Shown here one piece after another: positions 9,589 to 18,291 of a stretch of DNA of 64,000 bases; position 1 is the first letter of the stretch; each line of letters begins with the position of its first letter. The DNA lies in contig CALKBX010000008.1 in assembly GCA_937775205.1 (NCBI GenBank), forward strand, positions 1-64,000, written 5' to 3'. The stretch comes from an uncultured Verrucomicrobiae bacterium (GTDB taxonomy: Bacteria > Verrucomicrobiota > Verrucomicrobiia > Limisphaerales > UBA1100). The notes below the pieces were generated by a model. It did no database searches, was not told the origin of the DNA, and saw nothing but the letters and a program-made list of their open reading frames with translations. Made by a program: the position numbers and the translations under genes.

Positions 9589-9963
9589 ATGGTACCCATA
9601 AATCCAGTAGCAGCGCAGGGGCTGGCGGACATCTACCGCCAGCAACGCGCGATTATGGATCGCAGCCGCGACATCACCGATGCCAGCAAGGTCGGCGCGG
9701 CCGTGGCGCCGGAGGGGGCGCAAGCGGCAGGCAAGCCGGAAGCGGTTGGCTTTGGCGGAGTGCTGGATAAATTTGTCAACGAGGTCAACACCAAGCAGAT
9801 GGACTCCACGCAGGCGGTCAACGATTTGCTCGCGGGCAAAGACATCCCGCTGCATCAGGTAATGATCACCATGCAGGAAGCCGGCGTGGCGTTCCAGCTG
9901 ATGGTGGAAGTGCGCAACAAACTGCTCGAAGGCTATCAGGAACTCATGCGCATGCAGATTTAG
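9589..9963 (+). CDS. fliE: MS ring-rod junction protein FliE
   Basis: FliE links the FliF ring to the rod. It has 124 residues, with a variable Ala-rich N-terminus and the conserved C-terminal half: FGGVLDKFVNEVNTKQM, then DIPLHQVMITMQEAGVAFQL and LEGYQELMRMQI. It is positioned between flgC and fliF as in most flagellar clusters. Confidence 0.93.
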   Translation: MVPINPVAAQGLADIYRQQRAIMDRSRDITDASKVGAAVAPEGAQAAGKPEAVGFGGVLDKFVNEVNTKQMDSTQAVNDLLAGKDIPLHQVMITMQEAGVAFQLMVEVRNKLLEGYQELMRMQI

Positions 9964-10005
9964 TGAACAGTGAACCCAATTTTGCAAACCCCAACAAACT
10001 GAATA

Positions 10006-11913
10006 ATGGATAAAATAAAAGCAATGGCGATGCAGCTCCTGACCATCTGGCAGCAGCTCGGCTTGAACCAAAAAGTAACCGTGGCCGCCTCCGGCCTACT
10101 CGTCGCAGGCGCGTTGTCGGTGGTGGTATTTTTCACCAGCAAAACGGATTTTGCATTGCTGTACGGCAATATGGATTCCAAGTCCGCCGGCGAAATCATC
10201 ACCGTGCTGGAGGAGCAAAACATTCCCTACGAAGCCGGCGCCGGAGGCACCAGCATCATGGTGCCACGCGAAAAAGTTTATAGCCTGCGGATGACGCTCG
10301 CCAGTCGCGGCCTGCCCAAGGCGGGCGATGTGGGTTGGGAATTGTTCGACAATAAAAACACCGTGAGCATGTCGGATTTTGTGCAGCAGCAAAACAAAGT
10401 GCGCGCGTTGCAGGGTGAAATGGCGCGGAGCATCGCGATGATTCAAGGCGTGAGCAGTGCCCGCGTGCACGTGGTGCTGCCCAAGACGCGGTTGATTGTG
10501 GATGACAGCAAAAAGGCGACGGCGGCCGTGCTTTTACGGCTCAGCAGTGCGGGCTCGATTCGGCCCGAGGCGGTGCATTCCATTCGCCATTTGGTGGCCG
10601 GAGGCATTGAGGGCTTGCAGCCCAATAACGTGATGGTCACGGATAATTACGGCAACACACTCACTGCTTCGGGGGAGGGAAATGGCTCCTTCGCGATGGC
10701 CAACAACCGACTTACAGTCCGGCGTAATTTTGAAAAATATCTCGCAGACCAAGTGCGGTCATTGCTCGATCCGGTTTTGGGGCCGGGCCAGGTAGTGGTC
10801 AAGGTGAGCGCGGAACTCAATCACGACCAAATCACGCACACTTCCATCGAGTTTGACCCCGATGGAGTGGTAACCAATAATTTTCAATCCACGATCGACA
10901 CTACTGGCAACACCACCCCGCGCCCCGGCGGAATTGCCGGAGCCTCGGCCAACACCAACACCAGCACCAACAACCCCGGAGGTGCCTTGGCCAACAACAC
11001 ACAAAACAAGGAAGAGAAAACCATTTCATTTAACAACAGCCAAAATACCACCAACACAGTGAAGGCCGTAGGCAAGCCCGAGCGCATTACCGCCACGGTG
11101 CTGGTGGCTCAGGGCGCGACTGCCCGGGATGGCGCTGCTATGTTGCAGCTCAAAGATATTGTGAAGAACGCCATCGGCCTCCACATCGATGGTGGCGCGG
11201 GCGCAGTACGGCCCGATGATGTTACAGTTGAGGAAATTTCGTTCAATGATGCCCACCTCACCGCCGCAAAGGAGGAGCTTGATTCCGCCGCTACAAAGGC
11301 CATGATTAGTGATCTTGTCCGCAACATCTTATATGTGTTGCTGGGCGCGGGCGCGCTGATGGCATTTGTGAAGCTCGTGAAACGCAGCGCCGATGAAGTG
11401 ATCCCCACCGGCGTGCCCGTGGGGCAATTGCTCGCCGGCACCGCGATGGTGGCCGCGCCCGCAGGGGCAATGGCCGGTGGTGCGATGATGGCGGCTTCCG
11501 CAGGGGGTGCGCCCGCTGCTGGAATCAATTCCGATGCGCAAATGGCCGCTTCGGCCAAGTCATTGGAAGATATTGAAGCTGCTTTGAAAGATCCATCCAA
11601 ACTCTCGACCGCCGAAATCCAGCAGCTCATGGACCGCCGCAAGGAAGAGAAAGAGCGCCGCAAGATGCTCGAAGCCATGGCGGATGAAGAAGACGAAGAG
11701 GATGTCGAAGTCATCGAGCAGGAGAAACAAAAACTGATTATGGACTTTGGAATCGGCAAGAAACAGCCCGAGCGCGTGAACATCGAGGTGCTCCGCGATA
11801 TGATTAAGGAAAGCCCCGAATCCATGGCCGTGGCCGCCCGCCGCTGGCTCGGGAGCGCCGGGGATGACAAGGATGATGATAGCGGCAACTCCAGCGACGG
11901 AGACGCAAGCTAA
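10006..11913 (+). CDS. fliF: Flagellar MS-ring protein FliF
   Basis: FliF builds the membrane ring that templates the basal body. It has 635 residues: membrane helix 1 at about 24-43, ring-building motif domains (DFALLYGNMDSKSAGEII, SMSDFVQQQNKVRALQGEM, SARVHVVLPK), a disordered Asn/Thr/Gly-rich segment near 300-330, and membrane helix 2 near 440-458. The Ala/Gly/Met-rich loop after helix 2 and the acidic linker are long. The C-terminal tail (IMDFGIGKKQPERVNIEV, then MAVAARRWLG) is the FliG-binding part. It precedes fliG directly. Confidence 0.95.
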   Translation: MDKIKAMAMQLLTIWQQLGLNQKVTVAASGLLVAGALSVVVFFTSKTDFALLYGNMDSKSAGEIITVLEEQNIPYEAGAGGTSIMVPREKVYSLRMTLASRGLPKAGDVGWELFDNKNTVSMSDFVQQQNKVRALQGEMARSIAMIQGVSSARVHVVLPKTRLIVDDSKKATAAVLLRLSSAGSIRPEAVHSIRHLVAGGIEGLQPNNVMVTDNYGNTLTASGEGNGSFAMANNRLTVRRNFEKYLADQVRSLLDPVLGPGQVVVKVSAELNHDQITHTSIEFDPDGVVTNNFQSTIDTTGNTTPRPGGIAGASANTNTSTNNPGGALANNTQNKEEKTISFNNSQNTTNTVKAVGKPERITATVLVAQGATARDGAAMLQLKDIVKNAIGLHIDGGAGAVRPDDVTVEEISFNDAHLTAAKEELDSAATKAMISDLVRNILYVLLGAGALMAFVKLVKRSADEVIPTGVPVGQLLAGTAMVAAPAGAMAGGAMMAASAGGAPAAGINSDAQMAASAKSLEDIEAALKDPSKLSTAEIQQLMDRRKEEKERRKMLEAMADEEDEEDVEVIEQEKQKLIMDFGIGKKQPERVNIEVLRDMIKESPESMAVAARRWLGSAGDDKDDDSGNSSDGDAS

Positions 11914-11933
11914 ACTGAAAACGGAATTGAACC

Positions 11934-12956
11934 ATGGCTGAAGCAAAGAAAAAAAGGAAAGGCGGCCCCAAGGGCTTGCAGTTGACCCAGTCGCAGAAGT
12001 TGGCGGCCTTCCTCATCGTCATGGGCGAGGATGCGGCGGCGGATATCATCAAGAATTTTGATGATAACGAGCGCGAACTGGTGTGCGCCGAGATGGCAAA
12101 CCTGCCGGTGCTCGACGCCGCCATGCAGGGCAGTGTGCTGCAGGAATTCACCGGCATGGCCGTGGAGGCACAATCGGGCATCAGCGGTTCCGTGGATTTT
12201 ACACGGGCAGTGCTGGAAAAATCTGTGGGGCTCTTTAAGGCGGCGGAAATCATCGGCCGCGTGGGCACCGCCCGCACAAGTGTGGCGACGATGCAGCAAA
12301 TCATCGATCTCGACTCCATGTCCATTTGTAATCTTCTCAATGAAGAAGACCCCCAAACCATCGCGTTGGTGGTCAGTTATTTGCCCGCGCTAAAAGGATC
12401 CGAAGTGCTGATGAGCATGCCCGATCGCGTGCGTGAAATGGTGGTGGAAAAACTTGCCACCCTCGAGTCCACCCCCATCGAAGTCGTGGAAACTCTGGGT
12501 GAAGTGCTCTCCGCCAAGGTGGGCGAGCGCGTCAGTCGCGCGTTGAACCAAACCGGTGGTGAGAAGTCCGCCGCTGCAGTGCTCAACGCCATGAACAAGG
12601 AAGAGCGCAAGAAGCTGCTCGACAACATGGACGAACGCGCCCCCGACCTCGTGCGTTCCATCCGCATGAAGATGTTCACCTTCGACGATTTGCAAACGCT
12701 CGACTTGAAGACCATCCAGAAAATCATGCGCGAAGTGGATGCCAGCAAACTGGCCATCGCCCTCAGCGCTGCCACCGATACGCTCAAGGATGCCATGCTC
12801 GGCTCGCTCTCCAAACGCGCCGCCGAGAATGTGCGCGAAGAAATCGACAACATGGGCAAAATTTCCCTGCGCGAAGTGGAGGTCAACCAAAACTCAATCA
12901 TCGACGTGGTGCGCCAACTGGAAACCGAAGGCGAAATCTCACTGGAAGGCGAGTAA
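11934..12956 (+). CDS. fliG: Flagellar motor switch protein FliG
   Basis: FliG couples stator movement to rotor torque and switching. It has 340 residues with three armadillo-like domains. The N-domain is LTQSQKLAAFLIVMGEDAAA. The EHPQ-type motif appears as NEEDPQTIALVVSYLP (about residue 135). The charged torque helix region is FTFDDLQTLDLKTIQKIMRE (about 247-268). It starts 20 bases after fliF. Confidence 0.95.
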   Translation: MAEAKKKRKGGPKGLQLTQSQKLAAFLIVMGEDAAADIIKNFDDNERELVCAEMANLPVLDAAMQGSVLQEFTGMAVEAQSGISGSVDFTRAVLEKSVGLFKAAEIIGRVGTARTSVATMQQIIDLDSMSICNLLNEEDPQTIALVVSYLPALKGSEVLMSMPDRVREMVVEKLATLESTPIEVVETLGEVLSAKVGERVSRALNQTGGEKSAAAVLNAMNKEERKKLLDNMDERAPDLVRSIRMKMFTFDDLQTLDLKTIQKIMREVDASKLAIALSAATDTLKDAMLGSLSKRAAENVREEIDNMGKISLREVEVNQNSIIDVVRQLETEGEISLEGE

Positions 12957-12971
12957 TAGGAAGAACAATTT

Positions 12972-13610
12972 ATGGTACAAGCCATCGACAACATTATAAC
13001 CGAAGCTCCGCTGCGCGGCATCCGGCTGGCCATTGGCCCCGCCGAGGCCTTGCTGCCCGAGGAACCCGCCGGCCCCACGCACGAGGAACAACTCGTCGAG
13101 CAGGAAACCGCCGGCCACCAACGCGGCCGAGACGAGGCTGCCGCCGAGTACGAACCGCAACTCGCCGCCCTGCGCGCGGAGTTGGAAGCCGCCAAGGCCG
13201 AAGGCGCCAACCAGCAATTGACGACCATCGAGGAAACCGTGCAGTCGCAACTCGCCGCGCGCCTCAACGAACTGGAGGCGGAGTTGATTGAATTTTCCAC
13301 TGAAGCCGCCATCCGCCTCGTGCATGGCTTGCCCATCAGCACCGGCGTCATCGAGGCCGCCATTCGCGAAACGCTCGAGCACTGCGAACAGGATGCCGAG
13401 GTGTCCGTCCATTTGCATCCCGAGGATTTGAAAATGCTGAAGAGTCATCAGAGTGAGTTGCTGCAGGATTCGCCCCACCAACGCCGCGTGCGGTATTTGG
13501 AGGGCACGGAAGTTTCCCGCGGAGGTTGCCTGGTGGAAACCCGCTGCGGCGTCATCGATGGCCGCCGCGAAACCCGCGAAGCGTTGTTGCGCGAAGCAGT
13601 GAGTGCCTAA
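12972..13610 (+). CDS. fliH: Flagellar export ATPase regulator FliH
   Basis: FliH binds FliI and holds it at the export gate. It has 212 residues with a Pro-rich N-terminus, a long Glu/Ala coiled coil (about 30-105) containing GHQRGRDEAAAEYEPQL, and a C-terminal FliH/HrpE domain with VSVHLHPEDLKMLKS and RGGCLVETRCGVIDG. Its place between fliG and fliI supports the call. Confidence 0.92.
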   Translation: MVQAIDNIITEAPLRGIRLAIGPAEALLPEEPAGPTHEEQLVEQETAGHQRGRDEAAAEYEPQLAALRAELEAAKAEGANQQLTTIEETVQSQLAARLNELEAELIEFSTEAAIRLVHGLPISTGVIEAAIRETLEHCEQDAEVSVHLHPEDLKMLKSHQSELLQDSPHQRRVRYLEGTEVSRGGCLVETRCGVIDGRRETREALLREAVSA

Positions 13611-13628
13611 TTTTTTTGATTTTTTGAA

Positions 13629-15107
13629 ATGATTGCCAACGAACAAAAAACCAGTTCCCGAACGAGCCAAGGCGTTCGGCAGGTGCGCTCGCGCCTGTCC
13701 AATACCCGCCTCGTCGAAAACCGTGGGCGCGTGACGCAGATGATCGGATTGGTCATCGAGTCGCAAGGCCCCATGGCGTCAGTTGGCGAAATCTGCCGCA
13801 TCGAGTCGCGCATCACCGGCCAAAAACTGCTGGCCGAAGTGGTGGGCTTCCGCGATCGCAATCTGCTGCTGATGCCGCTCGGCGACGTGCAGGGCATTTG
13901 TCCCGGCAGCGAAGTGGTGGCCACCGGCCATTCCCTGCGCGTGCCCGTGGGTGAGGAACTTTTGGGTCGCGTGATTGATGGCATGGGCCAGCCGCTTGAT
14001 GACTTGGGTGACATCCCGCATTTGCCACTCGCCGAGCTGGATCTGCAAACTCCGCACCCCCTCAAGCGCGGCCGCATTAATCAAACTTTTGAAACCGGCA
14101 TCAAAGCCATCGATACCTTTACGCCGCTCGGGCGCGGCCAACGCTTGGGCATCTTTGCCGGCAGCGGCGTGGGCAAATCAACTTTGATGGGCATGATGGC
14201 CAGCAAATCCGAGGCGGACGTGAACGTGATCGCGCTCATCGGTGAGCGGGGCCGTGAAGTCCGCGAATTTTTGGAACGCGATCTCGATGAAGCCGGCCGC
14301 GCAAAATCCGTGGTCGTCGTCGCCACCTCCAACGAACCGGCACTCGCCCGCGTGAAAGGCACTTTTTTGGCAATGACCATCGCCGAACATTTTCGCAGCC
14401 AAGGCAAAAACGTATTGTTGATGATGGATTCCATCACGCGCTTTGCGATGGCGCAGCGCGAAATTGGCCTGGCCATTGGCGAGCCGCCCAGTTCGCGAGG
14501 CTATACGCCCTCGGTTTTTTCGCTGCTGCCGCAGTTGCTCGAACGCGCGGGCAACAACGAGCACGGCTCAATCACCGGTTTGTTTAATGTGCTCGTGGAA
14601 GGCGATGACATGAATGATCCGGTGGCCGACGCCGCGCGGTCCATTCTCGACGGTCACCTCGTGCTCACGCGCGAGTTGGCCTCGCAAAATCATTATCCCG
14701 CCATTGATGTTTTGGAAAGTGTGAGCCGCCTCGCGCATGATTTGCTCTCGCCTGAGGAACGCGCCCACATGGGCCACGCCCGCGAATGCATGGCGGTGTA
14801 TCGCAAGAGCCAGGACTTGATTTCCATCGGCGCGTACCAGCCCGGCAGCAACCCGAAGATTGACGAAGCCATCAGCCTGCACGAACCGCTGCGCGCTTTT
14901 CTGCGGCAGGACACCACCGTGGGCAACGGCCGGAAGGAAAGCTGGGAACAGCTCATTCAAACCTTGCAGCAATCGCAATCCGCGCAAATGCCCGAACAGC
15001 CCGAGGCCCAATTTGCCCCGCAGCAATTTCAAGGGCAACCGCAGGCCGGTTTCCCCGCGCCCGAACAACAACCTCCACCCAGCGGCTCGCCGCCGATGAT
15101 GGCCTAA
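13629..15107 (+). CDS. fliI: Flagellar export ATPase FliI
   Basis: FliI is the ATPase of the type III export apparatus. It has 492 residues. Walker A is AGSGVGKST (residue about 177), Walker B is VLLMMDSITRFA (about 261), and the arginine region is YTPSVFSLLPQLLERAG. It is longer than the usual ~440 because of a Gln/Pro-rich tail of about 45 residues after QTLQQSQSAQMPE, which is unusual. It overlaps no neighbour; fliJ starts one base after its stop. Confidence 0.95.
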   Translation: MIANEQKTSSRTSQGVRQVRSRLSNTRLVENRGRVTQMIGLVIESQGPMASVGEICRIESRITGQKLLAEVVGFRDRNLLLMPLGDVQGICPGSEVVATGHSLRVPVGEELLGRVIDGMGQPLDDLGDIPHLPLAELDLQTPHPLKRGRINQTFETGIKAIDTFTPLGRGQRLGIFAGSGVGKSTLMGMMASKSEADVNVIALIGERGREVREFLERDLDEAGRAKSVVVVATSNEPALARVKGTFLAMTIAEHFRSQGKNVLLMMDSITRFAMAQREIGLAIGEPPSSRGYTPSVFSLLPQLLERAGNNEHGSITGLFNVLVEGDDMNDPVADAARSILDGHLVLTRELASQNHYPAIDVLESVSRLAHDLLSPEERAHMGHARECMAVYRKSQDLISIGAYQPGSNPKIDEAISLHEPLRAFLRQDTTVGNGRKESWEQLIQTLQQSQSAQMPEQPEAQFAPQQFQGQPQAGFPAPEQQPPPSGSPPMMA

Positions 15108-15108
15108 A

Positions 15109-15564
15109 ATGAAACCCTTTAAATTTTCACTCAAGACCGTGCTGGAAGTTCGTTCCAATGAGGAACAAATCGCCAGTGATGTCTACGCCCGGGCGCGTGG
15201 AGGGCTCGAAGCCGTGCAGCTGCACTGGCGCGCGCTGGATGAAGCGGTGGACGCGAATTTATCCGCCTGCCGCAGCGCCTTCGACGGCCAGGCGCAGAGC
15301 GGCGATTTGGCCCAGTTGCAAGGATCGCTGCGTTCGTTGCGCGCGCAGTTGGCGGAATTGGAACCAGAACTGCTACGCTTGCAGGGGGTGATGGATGAAA
15401 AATGGCAGTTGCTTTTGGAAGCGCGCCAACGCCGCGAGGCACTGGAAAAAATACGCGACAAAAAACAAACGTTGCACCAGTACGAAGCGCGCCGCACCGA
15501 GCAGAACGCTATCGACGAAATGGTGCTCCTACGCGAAGCCAACGGATTGGCCACGAAATTTTAA
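15109..15564 (+). CDS. fliJ: Flagellar export chaperone FliJ
   Basis: FliJ is a small coiled-coil stalk protein that links the FliI ring to FlhA. It has 151 residues, starts with the family-like FKFSLKTVLEVRSNEE, and is almost wholly helical with heptads (LEKIRDKKQTLHQYEARRTE). It follows fliI immediately. Confidence 0.88.
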   Translation: MKPFKFSLKTVLEVRSNEEQIASDVYARARGGLEAVQLHWRALDEAVDANLSACRSAFDGQAQSGDLAQLQGSLRSLRAQLAELEPELLRLQGVMDEKWQLLLEARQRREALEKIRDKKQTLHQYEARRTEQNAIDEMVLLREANGLATKF

Positions 15565-15576
15565 CGGAGGAATGAT

Positions 15577-16389
15577 ATGAAAAAGTTTTTGAAATCACGA
15601 TGGTTTGTCGCCTTGCTGGGAGGCATTTTGTTCATCGCCACGCTGGTGGGGTTGACGTTGAAATCAAAAGACATGTTGTTGCAGGCGGCGCTGGAATCTT
15701 CGGGTGCGACGCAGCAGGCCGAAAAGAAACAGGCCGTGGAAAAAGCGAAGGAATCCGAGAAATCCGAAACCATCGAAAATGTGGCCGAGACGCCCGAGTC
15801 CATCGCGCACAAGCAGGACAAGCCGGGGCGGGATCGCTCCTTCACGCGTCATTTCGCGAATCTCGACCGAGCCACTGCGGCGGGTAATTTTCCAATAACC
15901 GACCCCAGTTTGGGCGAACTCATTCAGGGTCTCCGGGCGCGCGAGAAACGTTTGATCAAACGCGAGACGGAACTGGAAGAATTGAACAGTCACGTTAACG
16001 AACAACTTAAGGAATTACAATTTCACACCAACAACATCGCGATGAACCGCGCGCATTTGGAAAAGTTGCTGGAGGGTAAAGTGGAAGAGATCCGCAAGAA
16101 CGAAACCAACAAGCTGATGCGTCTAGCGGTAATTTATCAAGATATCATGAACACCGGCGATGTGCTCAATCGTGAGGATAATCTTCGGAGTCTGCTGCGC
16201 GCTTCCCAAATTGATGAGCCCACGCTGAGCGCAAAGGTCTTTCAATTCATGGACCCGACGAATCAAGCCTCGCTCGCCCGAACACTGTTAGGTGGCGATG
16301 TCGAGGACGTGAAACTCTATAACAACATCATCAACGAATGGCGCCGAATCATGGTCAATCCCGATCCGTCGCCATCCAACACTCAATAA
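15577..16389 (+). CDS. MotE-like membrane coiled-coil protein
   Basis: It has 270 residues. A cytoplasmic start (MKKFLKSR) and one membrane helix (about 9-28, WFVALLGGILFIATLVGLTL) are followed by a Lys/Glu-rich linker. A coiled coil follows at about 110-185 (LRAREKRLIKRETELEELNS), then a helical domain with NKLMRLAVIYQDI and LARTLLGGD. This layout and the fliJ-x-fliK position match MotE-like proteins, which are stator/MotB partners in some groups. A good GGAGG site precedes the start. Function is inferred from architecture and context. Confidence 0.6.
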   Translation: MKKFLKSRWFVALLGGILFIATLVGLTLKSKDMLLQAALESSGATQQAEKKQAVEKAKESEKSETIENVAETPESIAHKQDKPGRDRSFTRHFANLDRATAAGNFPITDPSLGELIQGLRAREKRLIKRETELEELNSHVNEQLKELQFHTNNIAMNRAHLEKLLEGKVEEIRKNETNKLMRLAVIYQDIMNTGDVLNREDNLRSLLRASQIDEPTLSAKVFQFMDPTNQASLARTLLGGDVEDVKLYNNIINEWRRIMVNPDPSPSNTQ

Positions 16390-17823
16390 ATGACACCTTT
16401 ATCCACACAATCTACCGCATCCACTACTTCCGATGTCTCGTCGGCGGACCCAATTTTGGGCCTGATGGCTTCCGCCGAACCGGCGGCGGATAATCAAGGC
16501 TTTGAAAAAGTATTTCGCGAAGCCGCCAATGAGGCTAAGGAAGCCGAAGAGGCCGCTGAGAAGGATTCCCAAACATCGGAACAAAACGAGGGCGAAGCGA
16601 AGGCTGAAGAGCAGAGGGCACATCATCAAGCCCGCCACGCCGAGGAAATGGCCGGGCTGGGCCATCCATCCTCCTTGCAGGCAAAACTCGCGAGCCAAGC
16701 TAAGGCCAACATAAACGCCAAGGCCGCCAAGCTCGATGGGAAACAAGCTTCCAATTCCGAGACGGTCAAAGTTGCCAAAGCCGGGGACAATCCGGCCGAA
16801 AAAATCGATGTGAAAACCGAAGTGAAAACCGAAGTGAAAACGGAGGTGAAAACCGATGTGGCCAAGGAAGCGCAAAAGGCATTGCAGACGCGCGATCAAG
16901 CTGCCGCTAAAAAAACCGGTCAATTGAAAAAACAACAGGTCGTGCGCGCGCAATTGAAGACTGAAGATTCCAAGCACGCTCAAGCCAAGGCCGAATTAGA
17001 AGGCGTGCGGCAAAATTTACCCCCTACCGCGCTCGCCAAAGGCGCGTTGGCTAACCCCGCGCCATCGGCTGATAAAACCGGTAATTTGCCCGAAGGCGAA
17101 TGGGAAATCATGAACGGCACGCAATTTGCTCAGCACAACTCTAAGATGGCCATGATGGCAAAAACAACCACCCCCGCACCGGAAGGATCCGTAGCGAGAT
17201 GGGAAGAGCTGCGCCCGGCGACCAGTGCCGAGCTCGGCGGCGGTGCGTCCAGCCAACAACAGGATTTGCCGCGCGAACAAGCCAAGGAATTTACCGCGCC
17301 GATTCAAGCAACCTCTGCTCCCGCCGCCACTGGCACCGCAGCCACGCAGGCGTTCACTCCGGTGCCCGGGCAGATTTCGGCCACGCTTGAGAAAATTTGG
17401 AATGCCGTCACCACCTTCCGCGCCAAGGGCGCTGACCAGTTGACGGTGAAGTTGCAGACGGAAAATCAGCAAATGGAGTTGACCATTCGCTACAACCAAG
17501 GCGGCTTGGAAATCCAGGCGCGGTTGGGGCAGGGCGAGGGCCAACAGCTCGCCGGCCAATGGAATGAGCTGCAGCAATCCCTCGCTGAACGCGGTGTGAC
17601 CCTTCGCGACTTGGATCGCGAAGAGGCCGAATTGCCCCGTTTTTCCGAGGATTTAGACGATTCTAACTCTGCCGAAAGCCGCCGCCACGCGGCAGCCGGG
17701 GAAGATGATGACGAGCCACTCAACTGGGGTGGACTGGAAAATAACCGCGAGGAGGACGAACAAACCGCCCCGCGCCGCGCCACCGCGCGCACTGAAAATG
17801 CCACTTGGGAAAGCTGGGCATAA
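16390..17823 (+). CDS. fliK: Hook-length control protein FliK
   Basis: FliK measures the hook and switches export specificity. It has 477 residues. The long N-terminal ruler region is rich in Lys/Glu/Ala and contains a short tandem repeat (VKTE four times; 12-base units at about 16810-16857). The C-terminal Flg_hook domain lies at about 325-415 (GADQLTVKLQTENQQMELTI, LQQSLAERGVTLRDL). The ATG directly follows the previous stop codon. An acidic, Arg-rich tail ends the protein. Confidence 0.88.
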   Translation: MTPLSTQSTASTTSDVSSADPILGLMASAEPAADNQGFEKVFREAANEAKEAEEAAEKDSQTSEQNEGEAKAEEQRAHHQARHAEEMAGLGHPSSLQAKLASQAKANINAKAAKLDGKQASNSETVKVAKAGDNPAEKIDVKTEVKTEVKTEVKTDVAKEAQKALQTRDQAAAKKTGQLKKQQVVRAQLKTEDSKHAQAKAELEGVRQNLPPTALAKGALANPAPSADKTGNLPEGEWEIMNGTQFAQHNSKMAMMAKTTTPAPEGSVARWEELRPATSAELGGGASSQQQDLPREQAKEFTAPIQATSAPAATGTAATQAFTPVPGQISATLEKIWNAVTTFRAKGADQLTVKLQTENQQMELTIRYNQGGLEIQARLGQGEGQQLAGQWNELQQSLAERGVTLRDLDREEAELPRFSEDLDDSNSAESRRHAAAGEDDDEPLNWGGLENNREEDEQTAPRRATARTENATWESWA

Positions 17824-17838
17824 CACGAGGAACGAACC

Positions 17839-18288
17839 ATGATTGTAAACTCTACACAAATAACCGGATTCAAAGCCGAAGCGCCGGAGGCGGTTGAGCG
17901 CGTACCGGTGAAGATGCTTGGCCAGAATGAATTTTTGAAATTGCTCGTCACACAGATGCGCAATCAGGACCCGATGGAGCCGGTGAGCGATACGGAGTTT
18001 ATCGCGCAAATGGCGCAGTTCAGCAGCTTGGAGCAAACCAAGAGCATGGGCGCCGAGATCACCAAGCTGCGCCAAGGCAACGACTTCCTGCAGGCCACCA
18101 ACCTGTTGGGCAAGGAAGTACGCCTCCTCACCGGGGATTTGGAATTTACGAAAGGAATCGTGACCGACCTCAACGTCAAGGATGGCGAAGCGAGGATTAT
18201 TGTGGGCAACAAAACCTACACTCTGGACCAAGTGAACTCCGTCAGCTCGGAGGCTCCGGAAACCAAAGAAAATACAACCACGGAATAA
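17839..18288 (+). CDS. flgD: Hook scaffolding protein FlgD
   Basis: FlgD is the hook cap. It has 149 residues, shorter than the ~220 of enteric FlgD, and appears to lack the Fn3/Tudor C-terminal domain. The conserved core is present (LGQNEFLKLLVTQMRNQDP, EFIAQMAQFSSLEQ), followed by a short beta segment LLGKEVRLLTGDLEF. It lies between fliK and flgE. Confidence 0.92.
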   Translation: MIVNSTQITGFKAEAPEAVERVPVKMLGQNEFLKLLVTQMRNQDPMEPVSDTEFIAQMAQFSSLEQTKSMGAEITKLRQGNDFLQATNLLGKEVRLLTGDLEFTKGIVTDLNVKDGEARIIVGNKTYTLDQVNSVSSEAPETKENTTTE

Positions 18289-18291
18289 GTT

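Noticed and set aside
12377-13363. 328-codon open frame antisense to fliG/fliH
   Set aside because: Shadow of GC-rich genes: it mirrors their codon pattern, has Ser/Arg-rich low-complexity translation and no domain, and fliG/fliH are unambiguous.
16810-16857. 12-base repeats in fliK as a regulatory or recombination element
   Set aside because: Short in-frame VKTE repeats in a disordered ruler region are ordinary for FliK.
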